A stretch of DNA of 43,710 nt from the NCBI GenBank assembly GCA_017415455.1, contig JAFQGS010000054.1, positions 1 to 43,710 on the forward strand. The letters run 5' to 3'. Origin of the DNA: Prevotella sp. GTDB lineage: Bacteria; Bacteroidota; Bacteroidia; Bacteroidales; Bacteroidaceae. The number at the start of each line of letters is the position of its first letter. The stretch's first letter is position 1. The notes beneath the pieces are model-generated. The model saw only the letters and a program-made list of their open reading frames with translations. It made no database searches and was not told where the DNA came from. Of this stretch, positions 1 to 8,422 are shown one piece after another. Both the position numbers and the translations under genes were made by a program.

Positions 1-15
1 CCATTTGTACTTTTT

Positions 16-609
16 CTATATGGTTTTATACTTACATTTGCATATCATTTGTATCTTGATAACAGTAACTAACTGATTATCAATATACTTTATATTTGAA
101 GAGGTGAAGTAACACCAACTCAATAAGCAAAATAGAAATCCCGTATAACTCTGAACAGTTATACGGGATTTCCCTTTTATATCAAGGAACGAACTGTTCT
201 CCATTCTCTTCTTATCCAAAACATATCCACGTATAGCGAATTCTCGCAATACGCTCGTTGCCCATTGACGAAACTGAGTTGCACGAATGCTGTTCACACG
301 ATAACCTACGCTAATAACAGCATCGAGATTGTAAAAAAGGAGCGAGCGGTTTACCTCTCTGGTTCCTTCTTGGCGAACTACCGAGATTTTCTCGGTAGTT
401 GCTTTTTCTTCCAGTTCTCCACTATCATAAATATTTCTCAAATGAAAACTGATGTTATCTGTAGAGCAATCAAACAGCATACCCATAGCTTTTTGGGTAC
501 ACCAAACTGTCTTATCCTTATAATAGACCTCAACACCTTGTTCCTTCCCTTCAATTTGAAAGATTAGGAACTCTGCCGTGCTATTTCTTATTTCTTTTCG
601 ATTTGCCAT
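16..609 (-). pseudogene. RhuM family protein, 3'-truncated
   Basis: The first 140 or so residues read as the RhuM family (virulence RhuM, often found in genomic islands and beside restriction systems): the stretch with VWCTQKAMGMLF, a DNxxFHLRNIY-like segment, and the block RQWATSVLREFAIRGYVLDK. Family members are usually around 330 residues. Here similarity stops just after VLDKKRMENSSFL and the frame runs on through a perfect hairpin (136-171) into an unrelated cysteine- and aromatic-rich tail, so the 197-residue product is probably a truncated remnant. It is the last gene of a minus-strand series, 15 bp behind the Abi_C gene. Biochemical function of RhuM is not established. Family call is fairly sure; the pseudogene call is an inference from length and tail composition. 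Confidence 0.7.
136..171. terminator. Perfect 14-bp hairpin, likely terminator
   Basis: AAATCCCGTATAAC (136-149) pairs perfectly with GTTATACGGGATTT (158-171) across an 8-nt loop. T-rich sequence follows on both strands (CCCTTTTAT on plus, CTATTTTG on minus). It lies inside the open frame of the rhuM remnant, which supports the idea that the real coding sequence has been cut and joined to a terminator-bearing sequence. Confidence 0.6.
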
Positions 610-624
610 AATAATTGTCTTGTA

Positions 625-1494
625 CTATTTCTTTTCAAAAACGCCCAACCAATACTCTGCGAGCATTATTGCGGAATTAGCGACTAATAGGGCTTCACGT
701 TCGCTAATTGAAATTCTACTGGCCCCAACTCCATGAGCATCACTATTTATATTTCTCATACTAGAGATCGAATTTACAATTTTATGTAATCCTCCTAATA
801 ATTCATTTACACGCTTATCCCATTCTTTCTTCTGACGCATATTCAATAGATCTGTTGCCTCTTGATATATTTTAATCAAATCGCCATTGCTTTTATATCT
901 TTCTTTTGTTAATTGTTCGATTATATAAATCAAAACTTCTTCTAACAAAGTCCTTGATTTTGTGATAACACTATCATAGTCTTTATTACTCAAGTCTTCT
1001 TTTATCCTTTCTGGAAGCTCTCGTATATATTGATACGTCACTATTCTAACCTTTGGAGTTTCTATTACACTTTTTTCTCCAATGTCAGAAAGTACAAATG
1101 AATTATTTTTAATACGTAATTCTTTCTTTGCTATTAAAAGATGAGAATTAATTTGCTTTAGAGCAATAGATATTATACTTTTATGAATATGCTTAATTTT
1201 ATCTACATTGCCAAGGCTATTTAATTCTTCAAATCTTGACATATTAAACAAATAAGATAAAAGTTCTGGTACTCGTCCTTGTTTGTTTAAAAAATCTAAC
1301 AATGATTGCATATAAGTCCATCTACTTCCGTTTACTCCACCCCATGAATATGTATGAGGGAATCCAAAAGAAGTACAAAGTTGACATAAATTTGGTCCAG
1401 ACATATATGGTAAACCATATTGCTCAAAGAGTTTTATATCTCCAATAAGGATATCAATTATTTTTCTATTATTAAGTAATGAAAAATCGTTCAT
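625..1494 (-). CDS. Abi_C (abortive infection C-terminal) domain protein, HEPN-like motif
   Basis: A 289-residue cytosolic protein. The C-terminal part (about 175-285) fits the Abi_C family: SRTLLEEVL at 180-188, then SSMRNINSDAHG at 244-255 and a helix with ANSAIMLAEYW. R247 and H254 form an R-X6-H arrangement of the kind that marks HEPN ribonucleases, so a nuclease effector is plausible. The N-terminal part has a GGVNGSRW motif at 52-59 and resembles N-terminal domains seen in AbiJ-like proteins, but I cannot place it firmly. It lies between the membrane-protein gene (28 bp upstream) and the rhuM remnant (15 bp downstream), all on one strand, so all are probably co-transcribed. Role in phage defence by abortive infection is inferred from the family and setting. 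Confidence 0.72.
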   Translation of the reverse strand: MNDFSLLNNRKIIDILIGDIKLFEQYGLPYMSGPNLCQLCTSFGFPHTYSWGGVNGSRWTYMQSLLDFLNKQGRVPELLSYLFNMSRFEELNSLGNVDKIKHIHKSIISIALKQINSHLLIAKKELRIKNNSFVLSDIGEKSVIETPKVRIVTYQYIRELPERIKEDLSNKDYDSVITKSRTLLEEVLIYIIEQLTKERYKSNGDLIKIYQEATDLLNMRQKKEWDKRVNELLGGLHKIVNSISSMRNINSDAHGVGASRISISEREALLVANSAIMLAEYWLGVFEKK

Positions 1495-1522
1495 ATCATG
1501 TTATTATAGAAAATTAAGAAAT

Positions 1523-2032
1523 TTACTCACGCTTTATTAGAATAAAGTACATATCTGCAACAGTTCTTATTGTCACTAATAAAACATTGAACAATAATAC
1601 AATATACATAGTATTCAAGACAATTGCGATACTTCTAATATATATAAAATCGAATAACTGGGCTATAAAGAAACTCACACAAAGAATTCCCTCAACAATA
1701 ATCAGATAAGTATAGGATACTACGACTAGCTCATATAAAGTTGCCCTACGATTATGGAGGACAGTTTCTAACTGATATTCACGAGCTTCCTTCATCTTTT
1801 CACTAGAAAGCAAAAGGGTGAGAGCAGCTAAAGTGAATCCAAGTAATGTACCTACATATCCAAAAGATTTTTCTATAATTCCATATTGACTATCAATGTC
1901 AAATCCAAAGGACAGAATTAGGCAAACAACACCAGTAATAGAAGGAATTCCCCACTCAAACAAAAGAATTCTTTTCTTTAGAATGGCAAAATAGTCATAA
2001 ATTACAAATAGGAACTCCATATGTATAATCAA
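1523..2032 (-). CDS. Four-helix membrane protein of a putative defence pair
   Basis: A 169-residue protein with four hydrophobic segments at about 28-46, 56-76, 102-125 and 134-156. A charged loop lies between the second and third (SSEKMKEAREYQLETVLHNRRATLY). There is no signal peptide. Its ATG overlaps the stop of the upstream 292-residue gene by 4 bp (ATGA), so the two are very likely translationally coupled and act together. Small multi-helix membrane proteins coupled to a cytosolic sensor are a recurring effector design in anti-phage systems (Kiwa is one example), but I do not recognise this family by sequence. Function is unknown. Confidence 0.7.
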   Translation of the reverse strand: MIIHMEFLFVIYDYFAILKKRILLFEWGIPSITGVVCLILSFGFDIDSQYGIIEKSFGYVGTLLGFTLAALTLLLSSEKMKEAREYQLETVLHNRRATLYELVVVSYTYLIIVEGILCVSFFIAQLFDFIYIRSIAIVLNTMYIVLLFNVLLVTIRTVADMYFILIKRE

Positions 2033-2907
2033 AAATCATTTGCCAATAATTTTAATTGAGCGAACATGCTTGGCGTGTCAAATTCACCAGTATCCGCATT
2101 CTGCTCTACTTCAATGTATTCCTTCTTTATGATGAAAGATGTATCAATAATACCTTCATTGTTATTTGGCATCTTTCCTTTAACTCGAATCCTATTAATT
2201 TTAGAATTCGAACCACTAAAGTGAGAAATAACTTGATAAAGACTATTTTTTATAGATTTCTTTTTCTCTGATTTCAAAGATAGTACCATATTCTCTTGGA
2301 TATCTTCTGTTATATCGCAAAAATTCAGTGCATCAGAACCCAATAAAGACTTATTAATGAACAATTCTGCACACACAACACGACTCATACTATCAAGAAC
2401 TTCGCGGAAATCATCTCTTGGAACCATGGAAAAAGTAAACTTACCAATAATCCTCTCTTCAGTAGAATTGTTATATAGAACAATAAAACTATTCAAATAT
2501 TCAACAATATTAGACATTGTCATCAGATTGAGACCAGTTTCAAGAAAGACAATAGCATCATTATCTTTTAATTTTAGTAAAACATGTGTTTTTATTTGTT
2601 CGCCTTCCTCTATCCTTTTAGGATTCTCTCTTGCTTCAACAGTGTTTTTATCAAGCAAAGGTGCTCGATAACTATGTTTTGCACTTTTAAAAAGTAATTC
2701 CACGCAATGGGTTCTTTCGTCAAAACGATAATTTTCAACGAAACAAAACTTATCTTTAGTTATGTTATATTTTCGTTGGACTTTTGGTAATGCACCAATG
2801 TTACTTAACAAAACAAGTAAATTGCTTTCAACATTAGCAAACACTTCTTCATTTTCAACCATTGATGAGAGGTGTAGCCAATTAAAACTTATTTTTCTTT
2901 TTTGCAT
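2029..2907 (-). CDS. Unknown 292-aa cytosolic protein coupled to a membrane protein
   Basis: No signal peptide or membrane segment. The start MQKRKISFNWLHL, the alternating beta-rich middle (DNDAIVFLETGLNLMTMSNI followed by a helix and FSMVPRD) and the acidic C-terminus (IEVEQNADTGEFDTPSM) recall DUF6731-like proteins found near defence genes, but that link is weak. It is the first gene of a probable four-gene minus-strand unit (this gene, membrane protein, Abi_C protein, rhuM remnant) and starts 109 bp after the end of the upstream methyltransferase gene. Its stop overlaps the membrane-protein start. A sensor or regulator role for the membrane partner is inference only. Confidence 0.7.
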   Translation of the reverse strand: MQKRKISFNWLHLSSMVENEEVFANVESNLLVLLSNIGALPKVQRKYNITKDKFCFVENYRFDERTHCVELLFKSAKHSYRAPLLDKNTVEARENPKRIEEGEQIKTHVLLKLKDNDAIVFLETGLNLMTMSNIVEYLNSFIVLYNNSTEERIIGKFTFSMVPRDDFREVLDSMSRVVCAELFINKSLLGSDALNFCDITEDIQENMVLSLKSEKKKSIKNSLYQVISHFSGSNSKINRIRVKGKMPNNNEGIIDTSFIIKKEYIEVEQNADTGEFDTPSMFAQLKLLANDF

Positions 2908-3016
2908 AAAATCATTGCATTAATTCATAATCAATCAACAAGATTCAACAAACTATTCAGCTAGAGCATCAGGAACCATTCGTTAGTTTTCCTTATGCTT
3001 GTTGAGTTATTTTTTA

Positions 3017-4426
3017 TTAACATAGAAGTTTGTCAAGTACCGTATCTGTAAACGTTCTCCAAATCTCAAGTTTAACTTTCTTGTAGTCTTCGAATAACTG
3101 ACCGACATACTCAATCTCAAACACGAGTCGAAAATCATTCTTATCTTCTTCTATTTGTCCCTCCTTGCGAGTTCCTACCCTTGCTATCTTGATAAAATAC
3201 AAATCACGTATTCCCTTATTTTTCATATAAGGCATGAAATAATACAATTTATTTAAGGCTACTGTTGAAGGGAACTTCTTACCTGTGTAATATACTTTAG
3301 CAGATCTGTCAAGATATTGGTCAATATTATCAGCCTTTACCAAACTGACAAGTACGTTCTTTGATTTATCTATATCCAAATGAATATTGATATCTTGTTC
3401 ATTCTCGACAATACATGTTGGATATTGTTCCTTTATTTCAGCAAAATTCACTAGAGGTACTTCCAAAGTTTTTTGCAATGAACGTGTAACATGCCACATT
3501 AATACTGGAGGTACAGCATTACCTATTGCTTTATATTGACGTATTTGCGATACTGAATCAAAGCAAAAAGAATCCGGGAAAGATTGAATACGAGCAACCT
3601 CTCTAGTTGAAAAACGTCTGTATTTCCCTCCTACCATATAAACTGGATCTGTGCTATTAAGACTAACCTTTGCTAAATGCGCACTTATGGTATTACATGG
3701 TTCAGTCAAAGACATAACACGTCCTTTGTTCATTTTTTCACGAACAGCCATCATCCCTGCTACTGCTTTTTCACTGAAAAATAATGTTTGATTATGGTTT
3801 GATTCTTCCATAATTACATCTCCAAGTACTTTACGCTCGGAACTTTTTACTTTCATTGGATAATGAAATTTTTGAAAATCCTCAAAGTTACGAAAGCCAA
3901 CAATAATAACTCGCTCTCTTTTTTGAGGAACACCATATTCTGAAGCATTTAGCAATTTGTGAACAACAGTATAACCAGCATCACAAAACTCTTTCATTAT
4001 CATCGGAAATGCCTTACCTTTATTTGCCGATAATATACCTTTTACATTTTCTGCAATAAAGAATCTAGGTTGTCGTTCTTTAAGAATTTTTACCATCTCA
4101 AAGAAAAGCATCCCCCTTTCATCCTTATACCCCAGTCTTGGGGGATTTTGTGCAGAGATAGAGAATGACTGACAAGGAAAACCACCGATAAGCATATCAA
4201 ATTGAGGCATCTCCTCAATCTTTATATTACGTACATCATTTACTACACACTTGTGGGTAAAATTATCGTTGTATATTTTTGTACAATATTCATCATTATC
4301 AACAGCATAGACTATTTCAAATGGATTCTTTTTATACTCCTTACCTAAATAAGAAAATCCTCCAATGATACCTAAATCCATACCTCCACATCCGCAGAAT
4401 AGTGAAGCGACTTTTATCTTTTCCAT
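3017..4426 (-). CDS. DNA (cytosine-5)-methyltransferase with C-terminal extension
   Basis: Transfers a methyl group from S-adenosylmethionine to cytosine C5 in the DNA site that the neighbouring nuclease would cut. Motif I is FCGCGG (10-15). The catalytic PCQ is at 84-86 (Cys85), ENV at 126-128, QKRERVIIVGF at 168-178 and GNAVPP at 302-307. The catalytic body ends near residue 325, but the protein runs on to 469. The extra 140 residues (with DLYFIKIARVG and a beta-rich, charged stretch) are not part of a normal m5C enzyme and I do not recognise them. The start overlaps the end of the nuclease gene by 13 bp, so it belongs to the restriction-modification operon. Motifs make the enzyme class near certain. 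Confidence 0.95.
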   Translation of the reverse strand: MEKIKVASLFCGCGGMDLGIIGGFSYLGKEYKKNPFEIVYAVDNDEYCTKIYNDNFTHKCVVNDVRNIKIEEMPQFDMLIGGFPCQSFSISAQNPPRLGYKDERGMLFFEMVKILKERQPRFFIAENVKGILSANKGKAFPMIMKEFCDAGYTVVHKLLNASEYGVPQKRERVIIVGFRNFEDFQKFHYPMKVKSSERKVLGDVIMEESNHNQTLFFSEKAVAGMMAVREKMNKGRVMSLTEPCNTISAHLAKVSLNSTDPVYMVGGKYRRFSTREVARIQSFPDSFCFDSVSQIRQYKAIGNAVPPVLMWHVTRSLQKTLEVPLVNFAEIKEQYPTCIVENEQDINIHLDIDKSKNVLVSLVKADNIDQYLDRSAKVYYTGKKFPSTVALNKLYYFMPYMKNKGIRDLYFIKIARVGTRKEGQIEEDKNDFRLVFEIEYVGQLFEDYKKVKLEIWRTFTDTVLDKLLC

Positions 4427-5901
4427 GATAACAATTCTGTTGGTTCAAAGTGTTCTGTAGAGAAAGTTATTTCCATACCATCACGCGGCTCAGCTTCAAT
4501 TTTGTCGCTTTTGTATAATGCAACAGGATTACGAAGGATGAATAATATTTTCTCCTTCTCGCTCAACATAAGACGGTATACGCAATAGTGTTCTTTGATT
4601 GTAGAAGCAACTCTCCATTCATTTGGTGACATATGGAATCCATACATCTGTATTCGTTGTTTACTGATTGTTGTCTTAACTTCTATATATCTATGGTCTT
4701 CTGTTCCATCTGCCTCAAAACTATCAATATCAAATCCAGGATGATATGTTGGACTATCTACTATTTGAACCAATTTTACAAATTCATCATATCCATTGAT
4801 TTTTAGACGCATCTTTTCATGGCCGCATACAATTGCTTCACCAAGATTTCCTATATCTTTGGTTGTTCTATCATCAGATGATACAATATCCTTTATTCTG
4901 TCATCAAACACGACATCAATAACTTCACTCTGAGCAATGATAGAACGAATGTCAGTCTTGAACAAATTAGGTTTCATAGAGTTGTTGACATATTCAAACC
5001 ATAATGGTTCTATTTTGGACAACTCCCTCGTTTCTATTCTATTCTTTTTATAGAATAATTCGTAACCACTAAACCATGTTACATCATTGGCAAATATATT
5101 AAGAGAAACTTGTTCATTACCTTTCATAAAATAATAGCCGTTATGTTTCTCTAACAAATTTGCAATCTCCATGTAATCAAGAATATCACCTGCATATCGA
5201 GTCATATCCCCCTTTGAGCGTGCCGTACCCGTCAATGATAAAGTTTTCGGGTCACTGGGATTGTAATATTTTATTTTGTTTTTTCTATTATCTATAATAT
5301 TTTTGGCTATTTGCTCAGGTGGAATTTTGCCACTTGTGACTCGTATGTCATTAAAGATACAGTAAGTAGCCTCCTCTGCAGACAACGACATTTCTTTTGT
5401 ACTGCCTGTTTCTCCTAACAATTTATTACCATACATAAGTACCTGAATGATAGTACGAGCAGGTTTAAATCTTATTTCATGATAAATAATATCTTTCAAA
5501 TCCTGAGGTTTCATATGTCCTCCGGGAAATTGGAAAGAAAAAAGGAATAACCTAAGAAATTGAGTTAAGTCTTGGTTCTCATGGAGGAAGACTGCCATTT
5601 TAGAAGTTTCCGTTATGTTTGCTTCTTTGTCCTCTTTATAAAAACCGAATAACGCAGGTATTTCCGTACGCCAATTATGTAAAGTTTTTTCTGCCATGTC
5701 AATATTTCCAGGAAACATTTTAATGGCATTTAAATATCTACTACTATATTCTTCACATGAACATCTTGGAATTCTACAACACTCATTAGCCATATAAAGC
5801 AATACATTCTCTATATTACTTTTAAAACGTGGTCTCACAAAATGTATTCTATGCCAATATTTATCAGGTACTTGATAATATGTTACTTCTCTTCTTGCCA
5901 T
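4414..5901 (-). CDS. DUF3883-domain restriction endonuclease
   Basis: A 495-residue protein between two m5C methyltransferase genes, overlapping both (13 and 19 bp). The C-terminal domain (about 345-465) matches DUF3883, a PD-(D/E)XK nuclease-like fold: GNLGE at 351-355, PGFDID at 388-393 (candidate metal-binding D391), YIEVK at 405-409 (E407, K409), then a conserved block with MSPNEWRVA. The N-terminal 340 residues have no fold I recognise; they include a cysteine cluster (CCRIPRCSCEEY, 41-52) and probably carry target recognition or dimerisation. Two separate m5C enzymes with one nuclease is the usual arrangement for an asymmetric site with a different cytosine on each strand, as in type IIS systems. 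Cleavage activity and site are inferred. Confidence 0.85.
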   Translation of the reverse strand: MARREVTYYQVPDKYWHRIHFVRPRFKSNIENVLLYMANECCRIPRCSCEEYSSRYLNAIKMFPGNIDMAEKTLHNWRTEIPALFGFYKEDKEANITETSKMAVFLHENQDLTQFLRLFLFSFQFPGGHMKPQDLKDIIYHEIRFKPARTIIQVLMYGNKLLGETGSTKEMSLSAEEATYCIFNDIRVTSGKIPPEQIAKNIIDNRKNKIKYYNPSDPKTLSLTGTARSKGDMTRYAGDILDYMEIANLLEKHNGYYFMKGNEQVSLNIFANDVTWFSGYELFYKKNRIETRELSKIEPLWFEYVNNSMKPNLFKTDIRSIIAQSEVIDVVFDDRIKDIVSSDDRTTKDIGNLGEAIVCGHEKMRLKINGYDEFVKLVQIVDSPTYHPGFDIDSFEADGTEDHRYIEVKTTISKQRIQMYGFHMSPNEWRVASTIKEHYCVYRLMLSEKEKILFILRNPVALYKSDKIEAEPRDGMEITFSTEHFEPTELLSWKR

Positions 5902-6938
5902 AACATGTTTGATAATTGTTGGGCAATCGCTTTAGCCATAAGAGGTGGTACCGCATTACCCACTTGTTTATATTGACTTGTTTTACTGCATTGGAAAATA
6001 AAATCATCAGGGAATGATTGTAATCTTGCGCTTTCTCTCACTGTTGGTATTCTATTCCATTTATAGTGAAAGTGATGACGATGTCCTGTATCTATTGTTA
6101 TACTAGGTTTTGTACTACATAAGCGCGTCCAAGCAATGTGTACTTTTCTTGTCTGTTGTAAATCGTTCGGAAGATCTTTGTAATTTCCACCATCTGGTAC
6201 CATTGCAATGATTTCTTTTGTTTTTTCATTGTGCATAGTGATTTCATGGTTGTAAACTCCCAAACTACACTTGCGAGCATAAAGTTGAAAATCACTTTTA
6301 GCTTCAGTTGGATATGGTGATCCATTAGGAATAGACTCTTCCGTCAAATCGCTTAAAGCTTCAAATGAGGTTATCTTATCTTGCATATATGGTTCAGGAA
6401 ACACAAAGTCTCTTCCGTCTGCCAGACCCACAAAAACTGCCCTTCGTCTATTTTGTGGAACACCATAATCCGAGGCTGTGATAACTTGAACACTAACTTT
6501 ATACCCTAATTGTTCAAAATCCTTAATGATGGAATCTTTCACTATACCACCACCTATACTTAGTATGTTCGGCACATTTTCCATCACAAAGGCATGAGGA
6601 TGGAAGCAGTCAACAAAATTGACAAAAGCCTTATAAAGTTTATTTCGTTCGTCTTCTATAATTCTTTTCCCTGCAACGGAAAACCCTTGACAAGGTGGAC
6701 CTCCAATAATTACATCAATATCTGAAATTCCATATTCTTCCTTTACTTTATATGGATCTATAGTTGCCAAATCTCCACACAAAGTCTTTGCATCAGTTCT
6801 ATTATAAGCATATGTATTTAAAGCATCCTTCCAATTGTCAATTGCAAGAATACCTGTAAAACCAGACATTTCAAAGCCCAATGACAAACCTCCACAACCA
6901 GAAAACAAGTCAATAAAAGTATACTTATTTTTTTTCAT
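5883..6938 (-). CDS. DNA (cytosine-5)-methyltransferase
   Basis: A 351-residue m5C methyltransferase of normal length. Motif I is FSGCGG (12-17); the catalytic PPCQGFS includes Cys83; ENV is at 120-122; QNRRR at 162-166; GNAVPP lies near the C-terminus. It is clearly different in sequence from the second methyltransferase of this operon (QNRRR versus QKRER, GGPPCQ versus GGFPCQ), so it is not a recent duplicate and probably modifies another strand or site. It is the first structural gene after the small XRE regulator (22-bp gap), with the nuclease and second methyltransferase following in overlapping order. Methylase before nuclease fits safe establishment of the system in a new host. Confidence 0.95.
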   Translation of the reverse strand: MKKNKYTFIDLFSGCGGLSLGFEMSGFTGILAIDNWKDALNTYAYNRTDAKTLCGDLATIDPYKVKEEYGISDIDVIIGGPPCQGFSVAGKRIIEDERNKLYKAFVNFVDCFHPHAFVMENVPNILSIGGGIVKDSIIKDFEQLGYKVSVQVITASDYGVPQNRRRAVFVGLADGRDFVFPEPYMQDKITSFEALSDLTEESIPNGSPYPTEAKSDFQLYARKCSLGVYNHEITMHNEKTKEIIAMVPDGGNYKDLPNDLQQTRKVHIAWTRLCSTKPSITIDTGHRHHFHYKWNRIPTVRESARLQSFPDDFIFQCSKTSQYKQVGNAVPPLMAKAIAQQLSNMLWQEEK

Positions 6939-6960
6939 GATTCATTTAATTAAACTTATT

Positions 6961-7167
6961 TCATTCTTTTATCGACCATAACAGGTCTTTGACATCAACA
7001 TCAAGAGCTTTCGCGATGGCTACCAAAGTTTCTAAATTGGGTTGCATAGTGTTAGTACACCATTTTGAAACAGTAGCAGGATCTTTTCCTACTTGTTCTG
7101 ATAGCCATTTATTAGTGCGTTTCTTCTCTGCAAGCACCACTTTTAGACGATTTATATCCTGTGCCAT
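6961..7167 (-). CDS. XRE-family HTH regulator, likely controller of the R-M operon
   Basis: A 68-residue single-domain Cro/CI-type helix-turn-helix protein: LSEQVGKDPATVSKW is the turn and recognition helix (about 22-36), followed by NLETLVAIAKALDVDVKDLL. Length and position, 22 bp ahead of a methyltransferase gene on the same strand, match C (controller) proteins of restriction-modification systems, which autoregulate and delay nuclease expression. I see no convincing C-box pair ahead of it; ACTATAG near 7172-7178 is only suggestive. It could also be an unrelated island regulator. Confidence 0.85.
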   Translation of the reverse strand: MAQDINRLKVVLAEKKRTNKWLSEQVGKDPATVSKWCTNTMQPNLETLVAIAKALDVDVKDLLWSIKE

Positions 7168-7225
7168 ATCTATAGTAATCTTTATCTATTGGTTTCGTAA
7201 AAATATTCAACTGCTCAGCCAAATT

Positions 7226-7471
7226 TTATTCTTCAAGTATATCTTCAAGACATATATCGCTGAGAACTCCTTTCTCTTTCATGTATTCTGCCAAATCCAA
7301 CATTAAGTAGCGTTCACTGAATGTATGCAGAACATCATATGAGGGTATAATATAGTCATATAAAATGCCAGACTTCTCCAAGCGACTATAAATCTCTTCT
7401 TGGGGTAGTTTCAATAATATGGAAAGTTTGCTTATGCAAAACGTCACAAATTCAAGTGTCTTTTTATCCAT
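7226..7471 (-). CDS. DUF3791 domain protein
   Basis: An 81-residue soluble protein that matches DUF3791 in pattern: MDKKTLEFVTFCISKL, GILYDYIIPSYDVLHTFS and DLAEYMKEKGVL. In Bacteroidales and Firmicutes such proteins often sit beside DUF3990 (ADP-ribosyltransferase-like) genes, in a toxin-antitoxin-like arrangement. No DUF3990 gene is visible here; the next gene downstream is the XRE regulator (58-bp gap), so it may be an orphan. Its function is not known. Confidence 0.75.
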   Translation of the reverse strand: MDKKTLEFVTFCISKLSILLKLPQEEIYSRLEKSGILYDYIIPSYDVLHTFSERYLMLDLAEYMKEKGVLSDICLEDILEE

Positions 7472-8064
7472 AATATCTTACCTATTATAATATTATACCA
7501 ATATTTGTCCTGCTTTTATAGCATAACTATAAGCAAAAGTAATAAGAATATATGAGAACAAAGACGATTTTTGTTGATTTACTTCGATTTTTCTTAAAAA
7601 TAATCTCAAAAGATTGAAGTATGATGCATTTATTTGAAGAAATATTAAGCGTATCATCATTTTCTTGGGTACTTTATTGCGGATTACTATTATTAACATG
7701 ACCTTTCATGCGTAATAAGTAAGAAAACAACTAGAGTATGAACTTTAAGAAATAGTAAAACGCAAAACGTCTCATATACAAAAGGTTGGACTTTAAGATG
7801 ATTTGAGTCGTTGAGCTATAACTCGATTTTTTTTAGACTTATAGCTCAATAACATTCCATTTTTCTCGTTTGCTGACATTGATTTTGTTCAATAAATACT
7901 GTTTGTTCAATGGTATTGAACATGTCTTGATACTGAACATAACAATATCTTTGAAATCTGCCACTTGAACTACAATATATTTAATATAGGTGTGGTTTTT
8001 ATGTATCATACACCCAATCCAAATCAATAGAATGTAGCAGATTTGTGCTTTTTATGCCTTTTCT

Positions 8065-8096
8065 TTTGGTTGTTCGGGTAGAATGTTATACCTTTG
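8065..8096 (+). promoter_or_regulatory. Orphan Bacteroidetes promoter (TTTG-N20-TACCTTTG)
   Basis: TTTG (8065-8068) and TACCTTTG (8089-8096) match the Bacteroidetes -33 and -7 boxes with a 20-nt spacer. It points to the plus strand, where no gene follows before the convergent comF. The downstream stretch has TTGATTATCAA, the GCAACAT direct repeat and a hairpin, so it drives either a small RNA or a gene now lost. Confidence 0.5.
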
Positions 8097-8240
8097 TATT
8101 GATTTTGTAACATGTTGATTATCAATGTTTATTTTGATTCTTGCAACATGGACGCAACATCCGGTGCTAACGCATTGATAGTGAATGATAGTTGACTTTG
8201 AGGAAGTTAAGTAATTCCATATTACAACATAACATAACAA

Positions 8241-8272
8241 CAGCGTGTAACTCTTTAATGGGTTGCACGCTG
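8241..8272. terminator. Imperfect hairpin, possible terminator
   Basis: CAGCGTGTAAC (8241-8251) pairs with GTTGCACGCTG (8262-8272) with one mismatch and a 10-nt loop. Only a weak T-run follows on plus. It lies about 140 nt downstream of the orphan promoter and could end its transcript. Confidence 0.35.
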
Positions 8273-8422
8273 CGTTTGTATGGTATACTTGGCATAAAAA
8301 GAACTTGGATGTATTGTTGCACAAATACTCTTTATTCAAGGACTATCGCCAACCATCTATGTGATAATAATGATGGCATAGGTTCATAAAATCCAATCAC
8401 AGAATAATGCACAGTGAATGTA

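Larger units (their letters stand above)
7472..8422. other. Geneless, degenerate edge of the accessory island
   Basis: About 950 bp with no convincing coding sequence. Short open frames exist (one of 68 codons at 7493-7699, minus strand), but none has a recognisable domain and the base composition is uniformly AT-rich. It contains a strong orphan promoter (8065-8096), a short direct repeat of GCAACAT near 8144-8160 and an imperfect hairpin (8241-8272). The change from AT-rich defence genes to the core gene comF happens across it, so it is the likely boundary of an inserted element whose integrase is missing. Confidence 0.5.

Noticed and set aside
1523..2907. Direct assignment of the membrane protein pair to Kiwa (kwaA/kwaB)
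   Set aside because: Gene order is reversed (soluble first), and the soluble protein does not look like DUF4868; only the general design is alike.
7493..7699. A 68-codon minus-strand frame upstream of the DUF3791 gene
   Set aside because: No recognisable domain, poor start context and AT-driven composition; left as part of the geneless boundary.
8052..8339. Possible integrase or leader protein near the orphan promoter
   Set aside because: I looked for tyrosine recombinase motifs and found none; frames here are short and interrupted.
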